Below are positions 35,230-44,544 of a DNA stretch of 64,000 bases, one piece after another. How positions within the stretch are numbered: the stretch's first letter is position 1; each line of letters opens with the position of its first letter. Position numbers and translations under genes: made by a program. The notes beneath the pieces were generated by a model. That model did no database searches and was not told where the DNA came from. It saw only the letters and a list, made by a program, of their open reading frames with translations. Source of the stretch: Natronomonas salsuginis (GTDB lineage: Archaea > Halobacteriota > Halobacteria > Halobacteriales > Haloarculaceae); the NCBI RefSeq assembly GCF_005239135.1, contig NZ_QKNX01000005.1:148056-212055 (forward strand), given 5' to 3'.

Positions 35230-36450
35230 ATGACGCCCGACTCTTCACCCAGTTCTGTCGACGATCCACTCTTTAAATCCGGGCATCGCATCTTCGCGAA
35301 CAAGGATCTCCTGAAAATCGGCCACGTGCCGGAGGCTGACCGGATCGTCGGTCGCGACGAGGAAATCTCAAAGCTCGCGAAACGTCTCAACGGTGCTGTC
35401 CACGGGTACTCCCCGGAAAACGTGATGATCTACGGGAAAACTGGGACCGGTAAATCTCTCGTTTCAAAACACGTCTGCCAGCGAGCTCAAAATGCCGCTC
35501 AGGATGGCGTCGAGATTGGGACAGCGTATATCGACTGTGCTGAAGACAATACCGAAACCCAAGCAATCTCCTCACTTGCCGCGAAGCTGAACGATGAATC
35601 TTCGACTGGAATCTCCGTCCCACATACCGGCCTCAGTACGTCGAAATACTACAAACTCCTCTGGAATACGCTCGACGCTCAATTTGATTCTGTGATCATC
35701 ATCCTCGACGAGATCGATCTGATGAACGATGACAGCGTGCTGATGAAGCTCTCGCGCGCTGAGGAGGCGGGGAAAATCGACTGTAGCGTCGGCGTCATCG
35801 CGATCAGCAACAAGATCCAGTACGTCGACAACGTGAACGAGCGCGTGAAAAGCAGCTTCCAGCACAAGGAGCTGTTCTTCAAGCCATACGACGCCAACCA
35901 GCTCCGGGAAATCATGTTTAACCGTGAGGACGCCTTCCAGGACGGCGTCCTTTCCGAGGACGTGATTCCGCTCTCGGCGGCCTTCGCCGCGCAGGAACAC
36001 GGCGATGCTCGGAAGGCGATCGACATTCTTCGCCACGCCGGCGAGGTCGCCTACGAGGCCGGGGCAGAGCAAGTGACGGAGGAACACGTCCGCCAGGCAC
36101 AGCAGCACGCCGAAAAGGACCGGTTCAGAGAACTCGTGAACGGCGCACCCACGCAGGCGAAGGCGGCGTTGCTGGCGCTCACGGAACTGAGTGTCAACAG
36201 CAACGACGATGCGTTCCTCACGAGCCGGGTGTACGACCAGTACGAACGCATCTGCAACCATCTCGATATGGATATCCTCTCAGTCCGTCGGTTCCGCGAC
36301 ATCCTGAAAGAGCAAGCCTTCCTCGGGGTTGTCGAAATCGAGAAGATCAACAAGGGGAGTGCGGGCGGCATTCACCTCCAGAACCGACTCATCGAAGATC
36401 CCCAGGTCGTCCGCGAAACGATCCTCGAGGACAGCCGGATGCAGGATTAA
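35230..36450 (+). CDS. orc1: Orc1/Cdc6 replication initiator
   Basis: A 406-residue AAA+ initiator that binds origin boxes and loads the MCM helicase. Walker A is MIYGKTGTGKS (~66-76), Walker B IIILDEIDLM (~155-164), and sensor 1 is the VIAISNK segment. The C-terminal winged helix covers about residues 310-406 (RVYDQYERICNHLDMDILSV, RRFRDILKEQAFLGVVEIEK). Length is complete. Origin-type repeats flank it closely on both sides, and the first ATG follows a TATA-like AGATTTATACTC. This is very likely the initiator of the replicon carrying the window. Confidence 0.95.
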   Translation: MTPDSSPSSVDDPLFKSGHRIFANKDLLKIGHVPEADRIVGRDEEISKLAKRLNGAVHGYSPENVMIYGKTGTGKSLVSKHVCQRAQNAAQDGVEIGTAYIDCAEDNTETQAISSLAAKLNDESSTGISVPHTGLSTSKYYKLLWNTLDAQFDSVIIILDEIDLMNDDSVLMKLSRAEEAGKIDCSVGVIAISNKIQYVDNVNERVKSSFQHKELFFKPYDANQLREIMFNREDAFQDGVLSEDVIPLSAAFAAQEHGDARKAIDILRHAGEVAYEAGAEQVTEEHVRQAQQHAEKDRFRELVNGAPTQAKAALLALTELSVNSNDDAFLTSRVYDQYERICNHLDMDILSVRRFRDILKEQAFLGVVEIEKINKGSAGGIHLQNRLIEDPQVVRETILEDSRMQD

Positions 36451-36487
36451 ACTCGCGAGTAGTGCCCCCCACTACTGAGTGAGTGCG

Positions 36488-36595
36488 GACGACGGAAATC
36501 CGGGGTGGGGCGTGAGGAAACACGGAAACGAGGGGGATCGAAAATTACGTCGGAAACGTAGGGTTGGTTCGAAACGACGGAAACCAGGGGTGGGG
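36488..36595. repeat. Right cluster of origin-recognition boxes
   Basis: Four forward-oriented boxes follow the initiator gene: 36488-36510 (GACGACGGAAATCCGGGG), 36521-36536, 36545-36563 (TTACGTCGGAAACGTAGGG) and 36572-36595. They share the GGAAA core and G-rich tail with the left cluster. With that cluster they bracket orc1/cdc6. Confidence 0.8.
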
Positions 36596-36599
36596 TTAA

Positions 36600-37771
36600 C
36601 TACGACAGTTCGTTGGTGGCTCCGAACGAGCTCAAAACGGCGTCCCTCTCACCGGAGAGCTCTCGGCGAATGTCGGATCGGTCCCACCCGAGTGGTGATA
36701 ACAGGCTTTCGACAGCTCGGACGAGCTGCGTCTCATAGTACGAGGCGTCGTAGGTCTCGATCTCTTCATACGCGAGGGCGACCCGCTCTCGTGAGCTCTT
36801 CTCGTCGTCGACGACCACGTACTCGATATCTTGTCCAGGATGAACAGCGAGATCTTGGTCGCGAGCCCGTTTCAGGGCCGCCACGTTCTGTGTGTTCTGT
36901 GTGTACCTCTCCAGCGGCTTGGAGACGCGATTCCGTTCGACCAGGTCCTTGATTGGGACCGTTCCAGCATGGAGGCGCGTGACGGCGTCCTGAAGATCAT
37001 CGATTACCGCACCAGGCGACCGAGTCGCATCAAACTGTTCGAGACAGTTCCGCTGGACCTTCTCGATAAACGGTGGTGTCGAGCGCTGCCGCGCTTCGAT
37101 ACCTCTGATCTTGAACTCGTCGGCATCCGCGACCTTCCCGAAGTACTTCGTCAGCGCGCCGGCGTCCGTCGCCATCTCGTACAGCGTCGGGACGATCTCG
37201 CTCGTCGAGCAGACCAGGACGTCCGGATCGTGTGCGTCGAGCACCCCCTGGACGGCGGTCAGGATATCCGTCGGCGAGCCGGTGACGGCGTCGCCGCCGA
37301 CGGACAGTTTCTCGTAGACGTCGTTGCTCGTTTCGGTCACCGGAACGCTGAGCCGGAGCGTCGACAATTCGCTCGCCGGCGTCGGGTCGACGCCGGTCTC
37401 CAGACAGTACCGGAACTCTCGCGAGAAGTCCACGTTGAAACAGGCGAGATCCCCAACTGGATAGTTGGACAGTTGGCGCGCTTGCCGGGCGAGTGGGGTG
37501 ACGCGGTCGATATGGGCGACGTCGACGGCGAGGACTGGTTCCTTGTCCCATCGAAAGCCGGGTCGTCGCGCAACCGTCTCGGTCGCGACGACGTCCGGGT
37601 GCTGGTCGTACACCGATTGGGGGTCGTGAGGTCAAGGTCGCCGTCTAGGTTGCGAGGGGCGACGTAGAATCGCGGTGTGTAGTTATCTCGTTCTGTTGCG
37701 ACGGCGCCGTCAGCGGTTGCCTCCCACTCCAGGACGCGGCCGTCGCTTAGGAAGTCAATTGTGAACGGCAT
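36600..37771 (-). pseudogene. Family B DNA polymerase with lost palm domain and N-terminal frameshift
   Basis: The N-terminus MPFTIDFLSDGRVLEWEATA, then YTPRFYVAPRNLDGDLDLTT, is read in one frame. Near 37613 it shifts to SVYDQHPDVVATETVARRPG and continues through the exonuclease-like region (FNVDFSREFRYCLETG, DPDVLVCSTSEIVPTLYEMA). From there the sequence jumps directly to the thumb region (TKYFGKVADADEFKIRGIEA, RNRVSKPLERYTQNTQNVAA). The fingers and palm with the catalytic Asp motifs are missing. It cannot polymerise. It ends at 36600, just beyond the right origin boxes. Confidence 0.85.
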
Positions 37772-37815
37772 TCCCTACAGAACCAACAGTGGGGTTCCGG
37801 ATAATCGATGGCGCG

Positions 37816-37956
37816 TCACTTCCGGATTTCAGGGAACGACATTCTCTCTCGCAACCATCTCGGTCGTGGTGACGACAGATGCTGGTCGTACACCGACTGG
37901 AGTGTGATAAGGTCGGGGCCGGCCTCTGGGACGTGAGGGAATACGTAGAAGCGTGG
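37816..37956 (-). pseudogene. Second family B polymerase N-terminal remnant, cut by TnpB element
   Basis: The frame PRFYVFPHVPEAGPDLITLQ, then SVYDQHLSSPRPRWL, parallels PRFYVAPRNLDGDLDLTT...SVYDQHPDVVATET of the neighbouring pseudogene but is clearly different in sequence. It is therefore from another polymerase gene, not a duplicate copy. It is truncated at 37957, where the TnpB element begins. Nothing polymerase-like is seen on the other side of that element. Confidence 0.65.
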
Positions 37957-37957
37957 A

Positions 37958-38040
37958 GTTTGACATCCTCCGCGCCTTCTAGGGCGCGGTTTCCTCTATG
38001 GAGTTTTCGGCTATGCCGATTCTCTGAGGGCAATATTCCC
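37958..38040 (-). ncRNA. Right end of TnpB element, putative omega RNA scaffold
   Basis: The element ends with GTTTGACATCCTCC (complement), the same end as the TnpB element at 63079. A hairpin from the GCGCC/GGCGC arms lies just inside. In this family the 3' end of the tnpB transcript overlaps the RNA scaffold and the guide comes from flanking DNA. Confidence 0.5.
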
Positions 38041-39351
38041 GTGGTGAACGGTACTCGGGTCTGTGCGCTGTTCGTTGGGACTTTCGTGAGGGTGTGGTGT
38101 CCCCGACCAGGTGTGGTCGTCCCACTGGAACCGCACGGGCCGTGCCATCGGCCTGACTGCCTGTTTTATGTGCCGCTCGAGAAACGTCTCTGATGCGGTT
38201 AGGTCGGCGTGCCCCTGGAACCCACACGGACAGGTGAGTGTGTCCTGATGCCGCGTCGTTCGGTCAGTCGATCCACACCGTGGACATTCCTGACTCGTCC
38301 ACGCCTCCGATCGAACCTCGACCGAAATCCCGTATTCCTCTGCGGTACACGCTAATCGCTCTGTGAACTTGTTGAACGCCCAGAAGTTGTGGGTCTTGGC
38401 GTTGGTTTCGACCGACCAGTGTGTGTCCAGCACGTCGGTCAATCCGCCGATATACACCGTATCCACGCCCTCGACGTACAGTCGATCTAGCAAGTCACGA
38501 CACAGTGCTTCTTGAGCGTGGTTGCGGCGGCGGGTGCGTTTCCGGTACAGTCGCCGGATACGCTCACTACTGTACCGGCCTTCCGGGAGCTTGGATTGCA
38601 ACCGGGCAATCTCTCGTGTCGTCTCACGGAACCGCTGGAACAATTCGCGGCCTTCGTACAGGTATTGCTCGCCGGTCGTGGTGGTACAGGCGACGAGATT
38701 GTTCGCACCGATGTCCAGAGCGGCCGTTTCATCGGCCAGTGGAGTTGCCCGTGCACTATCAGAAACAGTCACGGGTTGGGAAGCTCGGAAGGTGCTTTCA
38801 GTCTCGTCGTACCATAGCTCCAACCGGCCCTGTTTTTCGTAGTCGGGCCAATTCGGGTTGCCAGCGATTTCGATTCGGAGACAGCCGGTGTGATCGTATC
38901 GGTCTTTCAGCTCGCTGCCGACCAGAATCTCAAGCCGAGACCGATCGCCCCACTCAGTCGTGTATGCGTCGTTACGAATGACGGTCCTGAGTTGGCGTCC
39001 GTCGTCTTCGTTGCCACGGAATCCCGGCGGGTTGGGATGTTCCGTAACCGACGTGTTCGACTCGTCGTGGTACTGGTCTTTCAGATGCAAGAAACTGCGC
39101 CACGCTTCGCTGTTTTTGCGTATCACCTGTTGAGCTGTAGACGCCCCGAGCACGCCTTTGTATCGACCTTGAACTCGGCCGGTGTCGGCGTCCCATATGC
39201 CGCCTTCGAAGCTGCCCTCGTCGTTGTACCGCATAAGGCGTTGGTAGTTAACTTCGTTCCAGAGGGCGGCAGAAGCGTCCGACAGATCCCGTAACAGTTG
39301 CTCTCCGGTCTCGGAGAGCGGTCGCACGGCGAACGTGTCGGTGTGCTTCAT
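38011..39351 (-). CDS. tnpB: TnpB RNA-guided endonuclease, intact
   Basis: A 446-residue IS200/IS605-type nuclease. The wedge/REC-like N-terminus precedes Ruv[22 protein letters not shown] (about residue 217). RuvC-II lies in [14 protein letters not shown] zinc ribbon [11 protein letters not shown]...CPCGFQG follows, then the last catalytic Asp in [10 protein letters not shown]. All key residues are present and the frame is open, so this copy may be active. No tnpA is nearby, as is common for solo tnpB elements. Its right end cuts a polymerase remnant. The C-terminal ~40 residues extend beyond the RuvC end. Confidence 0.9.
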   Translation of the reverse strand: MKHTDTFAVRPLSETGEQLLRDLSDASAALWNEVNYQRLMRYNDEGSFEGGIWDADTGRVQGRYKGVLGASTAQQVIRKNSEAWRSFLHLKDQYHDESNTSVTEHPNPPGFRGNEDDGRQLRTVIRNDAYTTEWGDRSRLEILVGSELKDRYDHTGCLRIEIAGNPNWPDYEKQGRLELWYDETESTFRASQPVTVSDSARATPLADETAALDIGANNLVACTTTTGEQYLYEGRELFQRFRETTREIARLQSKLPEGRYSSERIRRLYRKRTRRRNHAQEALCRDLLDRLYVEGVDTVYIGGLTDVLDTHWSVETNAKTHNFWAFNKFTERLACTAEEYGISVEVRSEAWTSQECPRCGSTDRTTRHQDTLTCPCGFQGHADLTASETFLERHIKQAVRPMARPVRFQWDDHTWSGTPHPHESPNEQRTDPSTVHHGNIALRESA

Positions 39352-39682
39352 CGACCAACTATCGACTTGTTCCGTCGCAAGGTAAACACTGTCCAGCCAG
39401 AGTGAAAGTAAAACTGGAGTCGCTACGTTGGAGACTTCTGACCGGAAGGAATACCGCGGTATCTCAGCAGATCGGCCCCGATTCCTGTCTACCCTCTTCG
39501 GACCTTGGTTCCGAGGAGCGACGCCGTGTCCTTTTCGAGTTTCAGCAAATAGGTTCGAAAAGCGGTCTCGACGTTATATTTGGCTTATTGTTCGTCGTCG
39601 GCTTCTGGAACGATTTCCGGAATTCACCGGGGTGGATTCAGCCGGTGTACTCTCCACTGAAGTAATATAGAGATTTGCAAAA
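39352..39682. other. Gap between TnpB start and module 2
   Basis: No gene. The first ~60 bp are probably the left end of the TnpB element. The remainder is moderately AT-rich with no recognisable remnant. Confidence 0.35.
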
Positions 39683-39720
39683 GGAATATATTCCTCCAGA
39701 TAGTTCATTTCTATATGAAC
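39683..39720. promoter_or_regulatory. Two palindromes at the promoter and start of module 2
   Basis: GGAATATATTCC (39683-39694) is a perfect palindrome. GTTCAT (39703-39708) and ATGAAC (39715-39720) form a second one that overlaps the start codon of the regulator. Such placement favours autorepression by the HTH protein. Module 1 has a different pair (ATATAGG/CCTATAT), so the operators are not shared. Confidence 0.5.
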
Positions 39721-40302
39721 GACCGAAACCCACCAGATGAGTTTGCGGACGTCAACGAAGCGGTTGGCGAGGAATGGGAAGTAGAAACAACACCCTATGA
39801 GCGCATTCGACACGTCGTTGCGCATACCTACAGCCCCGTCTCAGCTGATACCGTAGCTGACGATGCACGGACGGCTCCAAAGACCGCTCGAAAGCACCTG
39901 AACACACTCGCAGACGAGGGGTTTGTCGAGACGACACCCGGCGAACAGGGTGGCACGCTCTATCGGCGCTCACCTGAATCACTCGTCGTCGAACAGGCTG
40001 CCGACATCCTTGAGCACGTCTCTACCGATGAACTTGTCACCCGAATTCAGGAGATGCGCGAGCAGCTCACCGAATATCGGTCCGAATTCGGTGTTGATTC
40101 CCCCGAAGAATTGGCGGTCAACCAGACGAACCAGGTCCTCAGCGAGACTGGGTCACAGGACGAGATCGACCCAGAGACGATTCGTGAGTGGAAGACGCTC
40201 CGACGGGATCTCGCGTTCGCGAACGCTGCCCTCTCGATCGGCAACGCCGAACAGTTCGTCGATGGTGACCGTCGCTCGACTGACGACAGCGTCCCTGCCT
40301 GA
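39715..40302 (+). CDS. Winged-helix regulator, first gene of HTH/TumE-like module 2
   Basis: A 195-residue regulator of the same DUF7342-like group as the gene at 25630. The wHTH covers ERIRHVVAHTYSPVSADTVA, TAPKTARKHLNTLADEGFVE and TLYRRSPE. A coiled coil follows (DELVTRIQEMREQLTEYRSE, EFGVDSPEELA), then EWKTLRRDLAFANAALSIGN. The common EFGV(D/E)SP and REWxxLxRR positions show homology with module 1, although identity is low. It is followed after three bases by the TumE-like gene. Likely antitoxin or autorepressor. Confidence 0.75.
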   Translation: MNDRNPPDEFADVNEAVGEEWEVETTPYERIRHVVAHTYSPVSADTVADDARTAPKTARKHLNTLADEGFVETTPGEQGGTLYRRSPESLVVEQAADILEHVSTDELVTRIQEMREQLTEYRSEFGVDSPEELAVNQTNQVLSETGSQDEIDPETIREWKTLRRDLAFANAALSIGNAEQFVDGDRRSTDDSVPA

Positions 40303-40305
40303 GCA

Positions 40306-40788
40306 ATGCGGGATTCGCCTGACCAAGCAGAAATCCATACTCTCCCGGGGGCCACGGATCGACCGGCGTTACTGACGATTCGTGACGTCGTCGAGGAGAT
40401 GGAACCGCTCGCAACAGCCGACCTCGACGACTACCTCCATCCATCCGTCCTCGAAGTTGTGCTTGACGATGGACTATGTGAGGCCGATGAGGCCCGAATC
40501 GACATCCAGTGGACGACACGAGATGATTACAAGTTCCATTACACGGACACGGAAGCGGTGAATCTGCGCTGGGGGAAGCACCCACACGCAGGCGACTACG
40601 TCCACGTCTCCGGATTAGAACACTACCACCCACCACCAAATGCCAGTTCTGACCCAGACGAGGTCGAAGAATCTTGTATCACACAGTCTCCCGAAGAGTT
40701 AGTCACTCGCGCCGTCCTCAAACTCTGGCGAGTCGCCTACCATACGGACTCGTATGAACCACTCAACGCAGGTCGCAACCCGCCGTAG
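40306..40788 (+). CDS. TumE-like (DUF6516-like) small protein, module 2
   Basis: A 160-residue protein three bases after the regulator stop. The core DDYKFHYTDTEAVNLRWGKH, then DYVHVSGLEHYHPPP, matches the TumE pattern (strand with F-H-Y, W...H, H-x-H near the end) better than module 1 does. The N-terminal half (LTIRDVVEEMEPLATADLDD) and the C-terminal helix (PEELVTRAVLKLWRVAYHTD) complete a small alpha/beta fold. Inferred toxin of a two-gene unit; mode of action unknown. It stands just before the transporter operon, which is transcribed convergently. Confidence 0.6.
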   Translation: MRDSPDQAEIHTLPGATDRPALLTIRDVVEEMEPLATADLDDYLHPSVLEVVLDDGLCEADEARIDIQWTTRDDYKFHYTDTEAVNLRWGKHPHAGDYVHVSGLEHYHPPPNASSDPDEVEESCITQSPEELVTRAVLKLWRVAYHTDSYEPLNAGRNPP

Positions 40789-40869
40789 GAACCAATCCGA
40801 GTGCTTTCGTCCACGAATCCCCACTGGGATGCGAGTTCCTCAAGCGATAGGCTCCAGCGACTTCATGGA

Positions 40870-41904
40870 TTATGATTCAGTCGGATGTGCATCCTTGTTG
40901 TTGTCAATCTCATCGTGGTCATAATGTAGGTGGCATGATACCTTACGATTACTGCCAGCATCAACCAATTCTGGAGCCTTTTCACAAATGTCCATCTTCT
41001 CAGGACACCGATCTGCAAATCTGCAGCCCCCACCTATATCGACCGGGTCTTGAGCGGAGCCTTGAATCTCAGTACGGGGACGATCGTAATCTGGATCTGG
41101 TATGGGGATGGCAGAAATCAAACCCTGAGTATATGGATGAAGTGGGTCCTCTATGATTTCAGTTGTTGGGCCAGTTTCAACGTTTGTACCCAAATACATC
41201 ACGTTAACTGCATCACAGACATAAGAAACAGTGGAAAGGTCGTGGGAGATATAGAGTAGTGAGACTCCTAGAGAATCGACAAGATCTGAAAGAAGATCTA
41301 GAATAGATGCTTGGGTTGAGACGTCGAGCATCGATACTGGTTCATCAGCAAGGAGGACCTTAGGTTCCAAGACTAACGCCCGGGCAATAGCGACTCGTTG
41401 CTTTTCTCCCCCACTCAACTGATCTGGGAATTGTTCAGCATATTGCTCACTGGGAGAAAGCTCAACTCTTTCGAGTACATCATGGATACGTTCTTCTTTA
41501 TTTTCCATGTTGTGAACTATCAACGGTTCTTTCAATGTTTCCTTAACCGTTAATTTAGGATCAAGTGTATTAAATGGATCTTGAAATATGATTTGGACAT
41601 TCCTGCGATATTCCTTCCAATCTGCTTTAGAAAATTCCGAAATTGGTTCCCCCTCATAGTAGATTTCACCTTTTGTAGGCTCGTGGAACCCAATCAATGT
41701 ATGTAGTAGCGTTGATTTCCCACATCCACTCTCGCCAATAACTCCAACTGCATCCTCTTCCTGCAAATCAAAGGATACGCCATCAACAGCCTTCACTATT
41801 TCTTTGTCGCGGCCAAATATCAGGTCAGTTAAACCCGAACGCTGGCCAAAATGCTTGTGAAGATTGTCTAACTTAAGAAGCGGTTCATTTCCCACCGGAA
41901 CCAC
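40870..41904 (-). CDS. dppF: Oligopeptide ABC transporter ATPase (DppF/OppF-like)
   Basis: A 344-residue ATP-hydrolysing subunit of a peptide or nickel-type importer. Walker A is GVIGESGCGKSTLLHTLIGF (~60), the signature DQLSGGEKQRVAIARALVLE (~163), Walker B LLADEPVSMLDVS and the switch His LYISHD. The C-terminal oligopeptide/dipeptide domain has the Cys cluster CRFADRCPEKMDICEKAPEL typical of this subfamily (Fe-S or metal site). It overlaps the preceding gene by 20 bp. The start at 41904 fits the family. Confidence 0.92.
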   Translation of the reverse strand: MVPVGNEPLLKLDNLHKHFGQRSGLTDLIFGRDKEIVKAVDGVSFDLQEEDAVGVIGESGCGKSTLLHTLIGFHEPTKGEIYYEGEPISEFSKADWKEYRRNVQIIFQDPFNTLDPKLTVKETLKEPLIVHNMENKEERIHDVLERVELSPSEQYAEQFPDQLSGGEKQRVAIARALVLEPKVLLADEPVSMLDVSTQASILDLLSDLVDSLGVSLLYISHDLSTVSYVCDAVNVMYLGTNVETGPTTEIIEDPLHPYTQGLISAIPIPDPDYDRPRTEIQGSAQDPVDIGGGCRFADRCPEKMDICEKAPELVDAGSNRKVSCHLHYDHDEIDNNKDAHPTES

Positions 41905-42937
41905 CTCGAGGTGCCGCGCTTTCTAAGTCCGCTAATTCTCGGATTTCATCCATCCGTACGCAGGATACATTATGTGCTATATCTTTATTCTGTTGCTTGT
42001 TAACTGGTGAAGCCGGAGGTTCCTGTGCATGACACTCTTCGATAGCCCATGGACATCGATCAGCAAAAGAGCAATAATCGACTTCGCCAATAGTTTCTGG
42101 AGGGTGCCCCTCGATTTTACTTAATTCTTGATCGGGATAGCGATGATCTGGGAATGCACGCTGTAGTAATATCGTATAGGGGTGGCGGGGTTCATAATAT
42201 ACCTCCCGTACACCGCCTGATTCTACAACTTGTCCTGAATGCATAAGAGCGATTTTATCACAAGTTTCAAATACAAGACTAATGTCATGAGTGATCATGA
42301 CCATACTTGTTTCACTCTCCTCTTTTATACCATCCAGATATTTGAGTACCTGATCCTGCATAATAACGTCAAGAGCCGTCGTTGGTTCGTCTGCAATAAT
42401 AAGTGAGGGCCTAAGAAAAAGTGCCAACGCTATGATCGCACGCTGTTGCATACCGCCGGAAAATTCGTGAGGATAATCGGTAATCCTGCTTTCTGGGAGG
42501 CCAACAATATCGAACAGATGTCGAAACCGATCTAGAATTTCATCTTCAGGGAAATCGGTATGCACTTTCCCAATCTTCACTGCTTGTGTGCTTATTTTTT
42601 GAAGAGGATCAAGGCTTTCCATAGCATTTTGTGGAATCCAAGCGATTTCTTTCCATCGGATTTCCTCATTATATTCCTCTTCAGTCATGTCTTGCAATTC
42701 TTTACCCTTATACCGAATTTTACCAGAGGTTACCCGACCGTTTGAATCCAAGGCGCCGATGATGGCTTTTGCCATCGTGCTTTTTCCACACCCGGATTCG
42801 CCTACTAGGCCCAGATACTCATTTAAACCAAGCTCAAAAGATACGTTCGATACTGCGGTGAGTGCCCCTTTGGCAGTGCTATACTGAATCGTAACATCTT
42901 CGAATTCTAAAACTGATTCTGACATTTGTTTAGACAC
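41885..42937 (-). CDS. dppD: Oligopeptide ABC transporter ATPase (DppD/OppD-like)
   Basis: A 350-residue second ATPase of the same transporter. Walker A is VGESGCGKSTMAKAIIGAL (~47), the signature EFSGGMQQRAIIALALFLRP, Walker B LIIADEPTTALDV, switch VMITHDISLV. The C-terminal part has YCSFADRCPWAIEECHAQEP, the usual Cys motif. It starts 8 bp inside the permease gene end and overlaps dppF by 20 bp. AT-rich codons compared with the copper island. Confidence 0.92.
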   Translation of the reverse strand: MSKQMSESVLEFEDVTIQYSTAKGALTAVSNVSFELGLNEYLGLVGESGCGKSTMAKAIIGALDSNGRVTSGKIRYKGKELQDMTEEEYNEEIRWKEIAWIPQNAMESLDPLQKISTQAVKIGKVHTDFPEDEILDRFRHLFDIVGLPESRITDYPHEFSGGMQQRAIIALALFLRPSLIIADEPTTALDVIMQDQVLKYLDGIKEESETSMVMITHDISLVFETCDKIALMHSGQVVESGGVREVYYEPRHPYTILLQRAFPDHRYPDQELSKIEGHPPETIGEVDYCSFADRCPWAIEECHAQEPPASPVNKQQNKDIAHNVSCVRMDEIRELADLESAAPRGGSGGK

Positions 42938-43880
42938 CTACGACAGCTGCACCACTATCAGTTTGTCTTGCTACGCGCTCATATCCACGTGCGAACATAA
43001 ACGTCGCCAGTACGGTTACTGATATCAACATACCGGGCGGAATTGACCACCACCACGCGGTAGAAACCATCCCGGCAGATTGTGCATTCTGGATCATCAT
43101 ACCCCAGGAAGGTATCTCCGTATTGGCCACTCCTATGTAAGCCAAACTTGCTTGGATGAGTATCGTCGCCCCGACTCCAATTGCACCAAAGAGCATCACC
43201 ATAGTCCCGACATTTGGTAATATGTGTTTAAGAATTATTCGGGGCGTGCTAGCGCCTGTAGCCTTAGCTGCTAAGACATACGGACGTTCTTTCACTTGTA
43301 ACACTTGAGAACGTATCACACGAGCAGAGCCTCTCCAAATTATTAATGTAATTACAAGAATGGAGCTGTAGAACCCTATCCCAAAAAATGCGAGGGCAAC
43401 GAGGGCGAATGGTATCAAAGGGATACCATATGCGAGGTCGGTAAAGCGCATGAGCAGATTATCAACCGTTCCGCCTACATACCCTGAAGTAACTCCAACC
43501 GTTCCACCAATTAGTGAGATCATGATGAAACCAAGAGCGCCCGTAATTAGTGTCGGACGCGCTCCGTACAGTAATATTGAAAACACGTCCTGGCCAGTAT
43601 CATTCGTCCCAAGGGGATGTTCTAAAGATGGTGGTTCACTGATTTTCAGGGTTCCATCGTCCCCAGTATGTCGCTCGTCATAATCATAGGGTGCAACTAT
43701 TGGTCCAAATATCCCTAAGGCTGCAATGAGAACTAAAATTGAAAACCAGAATCTAACTGAATTTTCACTTAACATTATTTGTAGACCACCGATTGTATTC
43801 CGCACCAAATAGTGGTTGATTACTCTGTCTTTTATTTTTCCCACAAGGGGTACCGATTCCGCTGTGCCTCTATCTCGCAT
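42930..43880 (-). CDS. dppC: ABC transporter permease (DppC/OppC-like)
   Basis: A 316-residue inner-membrane subunit. An N-terminal OppC-type segment (LSENSVRFWFSILVLIAALG, PPSLEHPLGTNDTGQDVFSI) precedes about five helices. The EAA loop is the AAKATGASTPRIILKHILPN region, which contacts the ATPases. It overlaps dppD by 8 bp. Its usual partner dppB is not adjacent upstream; 1.55 kb of IS and kinase debris lies between, so the operon has been split. Confidence 0.9.
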   Translation of the reverse strand: MRDRGTAESVPLVGKIKDRVINHYLVRNTIGGLQIMLSENSVRFWFSILVLIAALGIFGPIVAPYDYDERHTGDDGTLKISEPPSLEHPLGTNDTGQDVFSILLYGARPTLITGALGFIMISLIGGTVGVTSGYVGGTVDNLLMRFTDLAYGIPLIPFALVALAFFGIGFYSSILVITLIIWRGSARVIRSQVLQVKERPYVLAAKATGASTPRIILKHILPNVGTMVMLFGAIGVGATILIQASLAYIGVANTEIPSWGMMIQNAQSAGMVSTAWWWSIPPGMLISVTVLATFMFARGYERVARQTDSGAAVVGV

Positions 43881-44027
43881 ATTTGGTCTAAATACCCTGC
43901 CTCTTATAAAACCCTACCGATATATATATTCCCCAGCGAAAGAGCATCGAAAAATCCCGTAACAGAAATACACGGCCTTGTTGAAGCCCTTGCTGGCAAA
44001 CATGGCGGACGAGTAGTCTGAAACAAA

Positions 44028-44520
44028 ACGGATTCCCTGCCGAAGTCACGTCTTTTCCGTTTCGTTGAACGGGCTATGGTGCTGGCTCGCCGTGCTGTTA
44101 CACGTTTTTCGACTCGATATCCACGGAAGCGGTCTGATTCGATCCCCGCCCCCTCGACACTCTGCAAGGCGTTCGACCGCTTGGAGATGGCCTATTGGCG
44201 GATTCTGCTGAACGTTTCACTTTGGGGACTTGCCGCTGAACGGTGTCATCAGCATTGATGCGTCCGGATTCGAGCGGGCGCATGTATCAACTTACTATAC
44301 AGAGCGAACAAACCTCACCACAGAGCCAACAAACCTCACCATCCAGCAATTGAAGATGACGCTGTTGGTCGATACGGTGACTAATGCGGTGCTTGACATT
44401 CATATGACAACGACACGGAAGCACGATACGCAGATAGCGCCACAGGTAGTGAAACAGAACGCAGCGTCCCTCATCGAATCGATGGCGTCCGAAGACACAG
44501 CGCGTCCTTCGATCGTGTCG
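44028..44520 (+). pseudogene. IS5-type transposase relic
   Basis: Pieces SLPKSRLFRFVERAMVLARR, SIPAPSTLCKAFDRLEMAYW, GVISIDASGFERAHVSTYYT and TIQQLKMTLLVDTVTNAVLD match the transposase at 11302, in changing frames with a missing block after residue ~30 and no C-terminus. A left-end-like GGCCTTGTTGAAGCC occurs at 43973-43987. Old insertion between dppC and dppB. Confidence 0.8.
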
Positions 44521-44544
44521 AGACGTGTTGTCCGAGTCGGCAGC

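Noticed and set aside
36600..37613. Polymerase ORF considered as an intact short exonuclease
   Set aside because: It contains the thumb region as well and lacks its N-terminal start, so it reads as a deletion product.
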